Source: ANME-2 cluster archaeon | GTDB taxonomy: Archaea > Halobacteriota > Methanosarcinia > Methanosarcinales > Methanocomedenaceae | Length of the DNA stretch: 10,058 nt | Direction: 5' to 3' | Assembly: GCA_022353185.1 (NCBI GenBank) | Contig: JAKRWB010000483.1 | Span: 1 to 10,058 of the forward strand | In this document: piece after piece, positions 6,114-10,058 of the stretch | Layout: the number at the start of each line of letters is the position of its first letter | Position numbering within the stretch: the stretch's first letter is position 1 | Translations under genes and position numbers: made by a program | Notes under the pieces: generated by a model | Database searches by the model: none | Seen by the model: the letters and a program-made list of their open reading frames with translations, nothing else | Told to the model about the DNA's origin: nothing

Positions 6114-7205
6114 TCACCCCAGCGCCCCTATCTGCGTACCCCTGACCGAACTGCGGTAGTGTTTACTGACTCGAATGGTTTCGTCCATATTATCCTGCGT
6201 CACCCATACCGCATGTGGGAACTCCGAACCGGTGAATGCCTGCCTGAAAGCATTATAGATGCTGTCATCCACCTCACCCTGACCGTGCAGTTCTTTCACG
6301 GCACCCCACCCCCAATCAGAGACCAGTGCCTCAATCGCTTCTATCCCACTCCTTTCAAAAACATCCACCAGCAGCGCCGTGACCATGCAGTTTCCTGACA
6401 TCACAGCCACATTGCAGTTGGATATGGCATACTCATTACCGTTGAAGGACAGTGCCAGCCCACCCGCATCTTTAGTGTTTTTCAACATCTTCCAGTCAGT
6501 GATGCTGTCACCAATGGTGGCCGAGCGCTCCAGCCCCAATCCTTCCTTCTCGAGGGCCGTGACCACAGCATTATATTTCCGGGTGCCTCCCACCGGCCTG
6601 ACATCCTTCAACATCTTTGCATAGCCTGTAGACGGCAGCTCATTCCAGAAGAAATTGCCCAGCTGATGCAGCGCTCCAACAACAGCGTCATCCATCTCAC
6701 CGGGGTCGGTGTTCATGTCAATATCCAGTTCAGGCATGGACAGTATGGTATCGGCCATCTGTCGAACCAGTTCCTTATCCGTATCTGATATGTCCATTGC
6801 ATAATCATCTATGGGGAACCACGTGCAGTAGGTATTTTCAACCGGTATACCTGCCAGATACGTGGAATAATGCACATACTGGTGGTAACTGGTACTGATG
6901 ATATTCACCGTATAATGGCCCCTTAGCATCTCGATTGCTTTGATAGAACCTGTAATAAAATTGGCATTGTCCTTTACTCTTGCAGTGAGGAAGTCATCAT
7001 CCAGGCCAAAGGCTATCAGGAAGGGGGCTATTAAGGCAAGGGTGTTTCCCGGTTCATAGTCCTGTTTCTTTTCCACATATGCCAGGTAATCGTCATAGGC
7101 ACTGATGGCCGCAAATAGACGCTCACCCCCCTCAATCCCCTGCCGCATTATGTCAAAGGCATGGTCTGCAGTGACCCATGGTCCTTCCCAGTCTGAATTT
7201 ATCAT
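6114..7205 (-). CDS. HAD-superfamily protein, EhaR-like (COG4030 type)
   Basis: The 363-residue protein resembles the archaeal HAD-family group annotated as energy-converting hydrogenase A subunit R. HAD motif I is at the extreme N-terminus (NSDWEGPW, Asp5, with Glu7 in place of the usual second Asp), motif II is probably Ser104/Thr105 in NIISTSYHQY, motif III probably Lys210 in GGTRKYNAVV, and motif IV is IGDSITDWKML with Asp233 and Asp237. The pieces needed for Mg-dependent phosphate chemistry are therefore mostly present, though the changed second acidic residue of motif I makes a classical phosphatase uncertain. No eha hydrogenase gene is nearby, so the subunit name should not be taken as function. 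It lies 74 bases after the membrane-protein gene and 43 bases before the FmdE-family gene. The ATG at 7205 has only a weak purine-rich site upstream. Confidence 0.75.
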   Translation of the reverse strand: MINSDWEGPWVTADHAFDIMRQGIEGGERLFAAISAYDDYLAYVEKKQDYEPGNTLALIAPFLIAFGLDDDFLTARVKDNANFITGSIKAIEMLRGHYTVNIISTSYHQYVHYSTYLAGIPVENTYCTWFPIDDYAMDISDTDKELVRQMADTILSMPELDIDMNTDPGEMDDAVVGALHQLGNFFWNELPSTGYAKMLKDVRPVGGTRKYNAVVTALEKEGLGLERSATIGDSITDWKMLKNTKDAGGLALSFNGNEYAISNCNVAVMSGNCMVTALLVDVFERSGIEAIEALVSDWGWGAVKELHGQGEVDDSIYNAFRQAFTGSEFPHAVWVTQDNMDETIRVSKHYRSSVRGTQIGALG

Positions 7206-7279
7206 CCAAATCCCATGTTAAAATCTTAACAAACAATAGATGTCTGTTGTAACACAAATTGATTGCGATATGATCTGTA

Positions 7280-7798
7280 TCAGAACAATTCAAATATGCT
7301 GATACCTGTTAGCGTGAGTATGGTCACTACCACCCCAGCTATCAGTACGCCGGCGAAGATAGCAGGTAAGGCGTGCCTGAACTTAATACCGAATACGAAT
7401 GCTGCGGCACACCCGGTCCATGCACCCGTGACCGGCAGGGGGATTGCTACAAATATAGTCAATGCCAGTGTCCCGTATTTCTCGAACCTTTCACTGTGGT
7501 TATGGTGAGTCCGGGTAAACAGCCATGTGAAGAATATATCAAAAATCCTCCAGTGCCTCAGGAAATCCGACACCGGTTCAAGGAACAATAACAGCGGGAT
7601 AACGGGAATCATATTGCCGAGCACGGCCAGGATATATGCTTCAGGGGCAGACATTCCGAATCCCCCAACCTCAATTGGGGCCAGTGCAAGGGGTATAGCC
7701 CCCCTCAGTTCCGATACCGGCAGCATACTAATGATAATCGTAGCCGCCCAGTGGGGTATCCAAGAAATGAGATCGGAAATGGTGACGCTAACTGTCAT
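7280..7798 (-). CDS. Small multidrug export-family membrane protein (COG2426)
   Basis: This 172-residue integral membrane protein has about four hydrophobic segments (roughly 17-42, 53-76, 108-135 and 143-168) and the family signatures MLPVSELRGAIPLAL (25-39) and AIPLPVTGAWTG (118-129). The Pro- and Gly-rich paired re-entrant look resembles other small transporter families with repeated half-domains. Export of drugs is the family name, not a demonstrated role for this group, and the substrate is unknown. The start codon overlaps the rfcS stop in an ATGA arrangement, and a GGAGA sequence sits immediately before it, so translation is probably coupled to rfcS. A loop rich in His, Arg and Glu (94-107) is likely cytoplasmic. 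Confidence 0.8.
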   Translation of the reverse strand: MTVSVTISDLISWIPHWAATIIISMLPVSELRGAIPLALAPIEVGGFGMSAPEAYILAVLGNMIPVIPLLLFLEPVSDFLRHWRIFDIFFTWLFTRTHHNHSERFEKYGTLALTIFVAIPLPVTGAWTGCAAAFVFGIKFRHALPAIFAGVLIAGVVVTILTLTGISIFELF

Positions 7799-8754
7799 TC
7801 TCCTTTCCCGGCCAGTACGAAATAAGCAAGCAGCGCTTCTAACTGTATCCGCTCATTAGCGCCTTCGGTAAGCCTGAAATCTATCTCGCCGATACGGTCC
7901 ATCAATTTTACTTTCAGGATATCAGGGATGGTCTTGTCGAACATTGTCCTGTGCAGCTGGACGATTATGTCCTCGCCTGAAAGGCCCTGGTTGATGAGCA
8001 GGCTATCCAGTTGTTTGCGGGCACCAAGGAAGTCCCCGGCCAGTGACAGGTCGATGAGTTCACCAATCTCTTCGGGCCTGGCCGTGGCAGTTATCTGGTA
8101 GATGGCATCCATATCTACTTTCTTTTCCAGCAACCCGGCAGCTTGGAGTGAATTTATGGCTTTTCGCATATCTCCCTGTGATACATATTTGATGGCTTCC
8201 ATTCCTTCATCAGTGACTTCAAGTCCTTCTTCTTTGGCAATGTAGGCCACACGCTGCTGGATGGCTTCCTGGGAGATGGGGGAGAACCTGTACACTGCAC
8301 ATCTGGACTGGATTGGTTCTATTATCTTGGATGAGTAGTTGCATGAAAGGATGAAACGGCAGGTATGGGTGTATTTTTCCATAGTCCGCCGCAGTGCGCT
8401 CTGTGCATCTGAGGTCAGGGCATCTGCTTCATCCAGGAATATTATTTTGAAATCGGCTTCACCAAGTGGTGAGGTCCGGGCAAAGTTCTTTATCTTGGTT
8501 CGCACCACATCAATACCCCTTTCATCACTGGCATTGAGTTCAGTGAAGTTATTGGTCCAGGTCTCACCGAACAGTTCCTTGGCGATGGAGATGGCAGAAG
8601 CCGTTTTACCCACACCGGGCGGGCCCGAGAACATAAGGTGGGGCAGGTTGCCTGATTTTACGTATGACAGGAGGCGTTTTATGACCTGATCCTGCCCGAC
8701 TATATCTTTCAGGCTGAAGGGGCGGTATTTTTCAATCCAGATCTGTTCTTTTAT
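7795..8754 (-). CDS. rfcS: Replication factor C small subunit, apparent AUA start
   Basis: RfcS is the AAA+ subunit of the archaeal clamp loader, which opens the PCNA ring and loads it on primed DNA. Conserved N-terminal sequence IWIEKYRPFSLKDIVGQD begins near residue 5. Walker A is GPPGVGKT (44-51), Walker B IIFLDEAD (104-111), sensor 1 is around SCNYSS (137-142), and the SRC arginine-finger motif is 150-152. Between the upstream in-frame stop (8857-8859) and the ATG at 8634 there is no ATG, GTG or TTG in frame, and 8634 lies inside the Walker A region, so it cannot be the start. The ATA at 8754-8752 follows AAGGAGGT (8769-8762) by 7 bases, restores the whole N-terminus and gives 319 residues, the usual family length. 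I therefore place the start there. A sequencing error that changed ATG to ATA is an alternative. The downstream membrane-protein gene overlaps by 4 bases. Confidence 0.9.
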   Translation of the reverse strand: MKEQIWIEKYRPFSLKDIVGQDQVIKRLLSYVKSGNLPHLMFSGPPGVGKTASAISIAKELFGETWTNNFTELNASDERGIDVVRTKIKNFARTSPLGEADFKIIFLDEADALTSDAQSALRRTMEKYTHTCRFILSCNYSSKIIEPIQSRCAVYRFSPISQEAIQQRVAYIAKEEGLEVTDEGMEAIKYVSQGDMRKAINSLQAAGLLEKKVDMDAIYQITATARPEEIGELIDLSLAGDFLGARKQLDSLLINQGLSGEDIIVQLHRTMFDKTIPDILKVKLMDRIGEIDFRLTEGANERIQLEALLAYFVLAGKGE

Positions 8755-8761
8755 TGTGACG

Positions 8762-8769
8762 ACCTCCTT
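8762..8769 (-). promoter_or_regulatory. Strong Shine-Dalgarno deciding the rfcS start
   Basis: The minus strand reads AAGGAGGT, an almost full complement to the archaeal 16S rRNA 3' end. Seven bases later comes ATA, in the rfcS frame. No standard start codon in any frame lies within a usable distance, which is why the AUA codon is proposed. Confidence 0.7.
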
Positions 8770-8806
8770 ATCGGATGGAAGTATATGGACTTTGATGGGT
8801 ATAAGG

Positions 8807-8847
8807 TTTATTAAAATTATCGCAGCATAATGTCGACGTATAAATAT
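8807..8847 (-). promoter_or_regulatory. Candidate TATA elements for rfcS
   Basis: Two AT-rich elements fit an archaeal TATA box on the minus strand: ATATTTATA (8847-8839) and ATTTTAATAAA (8817-8807). They would give leaders of roughly 60 and 30 bases before the AUA codon. I cannot choose between them from sequence alone. Confidence 0.35.
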
Positions 8848-8908
8848 GAATTTATATCATTTGTATACTTTTTTTCTCAAATCAATATTATGAAAAATTA
8901 CAATGCTG

Positions 8909-9025
8909 TCATTTTTTTAAAATCTCATAAATGATTCGCTATTTGCCGACTCTGATTTTGACATCATCGGGTAATCTATTACATCGGTTTAAGAAATGTT
9001 TTGAAAATCTTGCTTTGAAGACCAT
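8909..9025 (-). pseudogene. Broken RelE/ParE-like toxin remnant
   Basis: Two bases after the antitoxin-like stop codon an ATG opens a 28-residue frame beginning MVFKARFSKHFLNRCNR and ending LPDDVKIRVGK, followed by TAG (8939-8941). Beyond the TAG the same frame continues RIIYEILKK to a TGA (8909-8911). This is the order seen at the N-terminus of RelE/ParE-type mRNA interferases: a first strand ending in FSK, an amphipathic helix with LP, then a second helix. Intact members are about 85-95 residues, so at least half is missing and the remainder runs into the rfcS upstream region. The position, directly after an antitoxin-like gene, strengthens the call. Similarity is judged by eye only; a chance frame is possible. 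Confidence 0.5.
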
Positions 9026-9027
9026 AT

Positions 9028-9243
9028 TTACGAAAGGATTTTATCGACTTCTTCTAAAGTACATTCAACAAATTCTCCATTTTCAATTTGTTGTTTACTT
9101 TTCTGTATTGATTCCATTGTTTCTTTGTCAAGCATTATTTCAATTGTTGACATAATCTGGTCCAGTTTTTGATAAGAGGCTATCATATCATTAAACATGT
9201 CTTTTGGAATCAATACCCCTTCTTTTTTTACTTGAACGTCCAT
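9028..9243 (-). CDS. Antitoxin-like small protein
   Basis: The 71-residue protein starts MDVQVKKEGVLIPKDMFNDM and ends with the pattern TMESIQKSKQQIENGE ... CTLEEVDKILS. A short strand-like N-terminus, a central Leu/Ile/Met-rich helix and a C-terminal segment of the form LDxE-x-M-x-S-I-x-x-S-x-x-x-I-x-x-G-E followed by LEEV are typical of small archaeal antitoxins that pair with RelE-type toxins. The N-terminus does not show a clear ribbon-helix-helix or AbrB motif. The ATG at 9243 lies about 34 bases from a good TATA box, so the leader is short. Directly downstream lies the apparent toxin remnant. With the toxin broken, this protein may now be an orphan regulator or may be decaying. Confidence 0.55.
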   Translation of the reverse strand: MDVQVKKEGVLIPKDMFNDMIASYQKLDQIMSTIEIMLDKETMESIQKSKQQIENGEFVECTLEEVDKILS

Positions 9244-9272
9244 CAGAGCACCAATAAATACTCAGTAAATAA

Positions 9273-9281
9273 TATATTTAA
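9273..9281 (-). promoter_or_regulatory. TATA box for the antitoxin-like gene
   Basis: The minus strand reads TTAAATATA, a strong archaeal TATA element, centred about 34 bases before the ATG at 9243. Transcription would begin around 9250, leaving only a few bases of leader. The same nine bases occur on the plus strand at 9303-9311 for the divergent gene. Confidence 0.55.
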
Positions 9282-9302
9282 GCCTTCGCAATTTTGTAGC
9301 AA

Positions 9303-9311
9303 TTAAATATA
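9303..9311 (+). promoter_or_regulatory. TATA box for the pyrimidine dimer glycosylase-like gene
   Basis: The plus strand reads TTAAATATA, centred about 48 bases before the ATG at 9355. A start near 9333 would give a leader of about 22 bases that contains the purine-rich GGGAAG (9341-9346), a plausible ribosome binding site. Confidence 0.5.
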
Positions 9312-9354
9312 GATTACAATACAAATTCAATTAATCAAATGGGAAGTATTGAAT

Positions 9355-9702
9355 ATGAGAATATGGGACATCCCGCCTGACAAAATGTGCCGCAACCACC
9401 TGCTGGGCGAGCACAGGGAACTGCACGCTGTATGGTCAATAATCACCAACGGCAAAAAAGCATATGCCAACCACCCCGAGATAATGAGATGGAGAGGCAA
9501 GTTGAAGGCACTGTATCTCAGGCATGAGAGTCTCGTAAACGAGATGAAGGGGAGGGGATACAAACACCATACGCCCCTTGACCCGGGATTGGCTACAGGG
9601 GAAGGTGTGCAGAGTGAATTTGTGGTTACGGTTTTGGAGCAGGTCAGGATACTGCGGGAGAGGGGATGTGATTGTGATGTTGGGGTGCAGGGAGATGTAT
9701 AA
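9355..9702 (+). CDS. T4 endonuclease V-like pyrimidine dimer DNA glycosylase homologue
   Basis: The 115-residue protein matches the cellular relatives of phage T4 endonuclease V (pyrimidine dimer DNA glycosylase family), which excise UV photoproducts. The segment CRNHLLGEHRELHAVW (12-27) aligns with the T4 block around its catalytic Glu23; Glu22 here is the equivalent. Conserved Arg/Lys-rich stretches RWRGKLKALYLRHESL (45-60) and GYKHHTPLD (68-76) follow, with the tail rich in Cys (CDCD). The T4 enzyme uses an N-terminal Thr as nucleophile; here residue 2 is Arg (MRIWDIP), so the classical lyase mechanism cannot be assumed and the true activity is open. The ATG at 9355 is preferred to the TTG at 9349 because MRIWDIP is the usual start of these proteins and GGGAAG lies upstream. 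It is transcribed divergently from the antitoxin-like gene. Confidence 0.8.
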   Translation: MRIWDIPPDKMCRNHLLGEHRELHAVWSIITNGKKAYANHPEIMRWRGKLKALYLRHESLVNEMKGRGYKHHTPLDPGLATGEGVQSEFVVTVLEQVRILRERGCDCDVGVQGDV

Positions 9703-9942
9703 CTCCCTCAATGCCCTTTGTTATATTTAAAATTTCATTCATCATCACACTCTTACTTATAACCTTAAATCTGACTCTTTAGGGTATATGTCTGGTACAA
9801 TAATCGCTCAAAACGTCTAAATGAAGTCAAACGTTACGACGACACACACAACCACAGCAGAGCTGCGGGGCATGACGTGCCATCGCAACGTTTGACTATT
9901 TTATATTTATAATGTCAAAACACGTTGAAATATTAAACGCTA
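9703..9942. other. Intergenic region between convergent genes
   Basis: No protein gene is visible. The region is AT-rich at both ends with a GC-richer centre (about 9840-9885) enclosed by an inverted repeat. No obvious T-run terminator stem is present for either flanking gene other than that repeat. Confidence 0.5.
9825..9897. repeat. Inverted repeat with 15-base arms
   Basis: The arms AGTCAAACGTTACGA (9825-9839) and TCGCAACGTTTGACT (9883-9897) are complementary at 14 of 15 positions, the outer 11 perfectly. They enclose 43 bases that are GC-richer than the surroundings and contain a small stem, gcag-ag-ctgc (9856-9865). It could be a structured transcript, a terminator-like element, a tiny non-autonomous mobile element or a regulator-binding array. 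No target-site duplication is evident. Confidence 0.6.
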
Positions 9943-10058
9943 TCATTCAATAATTGCTTCTATTATGACATTGGCCTTTATAGAATTGATAACAAGTGCA
10001 CTTTGTTCGACCTGTTTAACTATCTTTCTTACGTTTTCTTTATCACTATCTGTCTTTA
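9943..10058 (-). CDS. C-terminal end of an unidentified protein (5' partial)
   Basis: One minus-strand frame is open from the right edge to a TGA at 9943-9945. The last 37 residues begin KTDSDKENVRKIVKQVEQS, continue through a Val/Ile/Asn-containing stretch and end IIEAIIE. The regular charged and hydrophobic spacing suggests a helical tail. The piece is too short to assign a family, and the start lies outside the window. It is convergent with the glycosylase-like gene. Confidence 0.5.
   Translation of the reverse strand, partial: KTDSDKENVRKIVKQVEQSALVINSIKANVIIEAIIE

Noticed and set aside
6105..6624. Plus-strand frames opposite the HAD gene
   Set aside because: They are reverse-strand shadows of a convincing coding region and have no domain of their own.
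7795..8634. ATG at 8634 as the rfcS start
   Set aside because: It would remove about 40 conserved residues and begin just before the Walker A motif; the missing residues are encoded in frame upstream.
9327..9711. Minus-strand frames opposite the glycosylase-like gene
   Set aside because: The plus-strand protein has clear family motifs; the reverse frames have none.
1..10058. tRNA, rRNA or CRISPR array
   Set aside because: I scanned by eye for cloverleaf ends, conserved rRNA blocks and evenly spaced direct repeats and found none.

Overview
The window is archaeal and most likely from the Methanosarcinales / ANME-2-like part of the Euryarchaeota. The support is an archaeal replication factor C small subunit, an FmdE-family protein, an EhaR-like HAD protein, a surface protein ending in a PGF-pre-PGF domain and a PGF-CTERM sorting tail, archaeal TATA boxes of the TTAAATATA type, and AAGGAGGT-type ribosome binding sites. 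I cannot place it more closely by eye.

Layout. (1) 1-2532, plus strand: the 3' part of a large secreted surface protein. The window opens inside a papain-like (C1A) peptidase domain, so the gene starts upstream. It continues through N-glycosylation-rich Ig-like repeats to a PGF-CTERM tail. (2) 2531-2560: a hairpin terminator shared with a convergent gene. (3) 2559-3314, minus: a membrane-anchored transglutaminase-like protein with a TATA box and an inverted repeat over its ribosome binding site. (4) About 3390-3752: AT-rich DNA with no convincing gene and very little G on the plus strand. (5) 3753-8754, minus: a run of same-strand genes. In transcription order these are rfcS, a small multidrug export-family membrane protein, an EhaR-like HAD protein, an FmdE-family protein, thioredoxin reductase, endonuclease III and a possible 44-codon ORF. 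rfcS and the membrane protein overlap by 4 bases; trxB and nth are 1 base apart. (6) 8909-9243, minus: an antitoxin-like gene followed by what looks like a RelE-type toxin remnant with an internal stop. (7) 9355-9702, plus: a T4 endonuclease V-like pyrimidine dimer glycosylase homologue, divergent from the antitoxin gene. (8) 9703-9942: intergenic DNA with a 15-base-arm inverted repeat. (9) 9943-10058, minus: the C-terminal end of an unidentified gene running off the right edge.

Functionally the centre is housekeeping: clamp loading (RfcS), base-excision repair (Nth), thiol redox (TrxB), and FmdE and EhaR-like proteins of uncertain role. The left part is cell-surface biology, with two thiol enzymes (C1A peptidase and transglutaminase-like) encoded convergently.

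The points most worth a second look are the lack of any in-frame ATG, GTG or TTG for full-length rfcS (an AUA codon sits at the right distance from a strong Shine-Dalgarno), a His in place of one of the four iron-sulfur cysteines of endonuclease III, the apparent broken toxin beside an intact antitoxin, and two mutually exclusive hairpins in the transglutaminase leader. I did not find a clear new multi-gene system.
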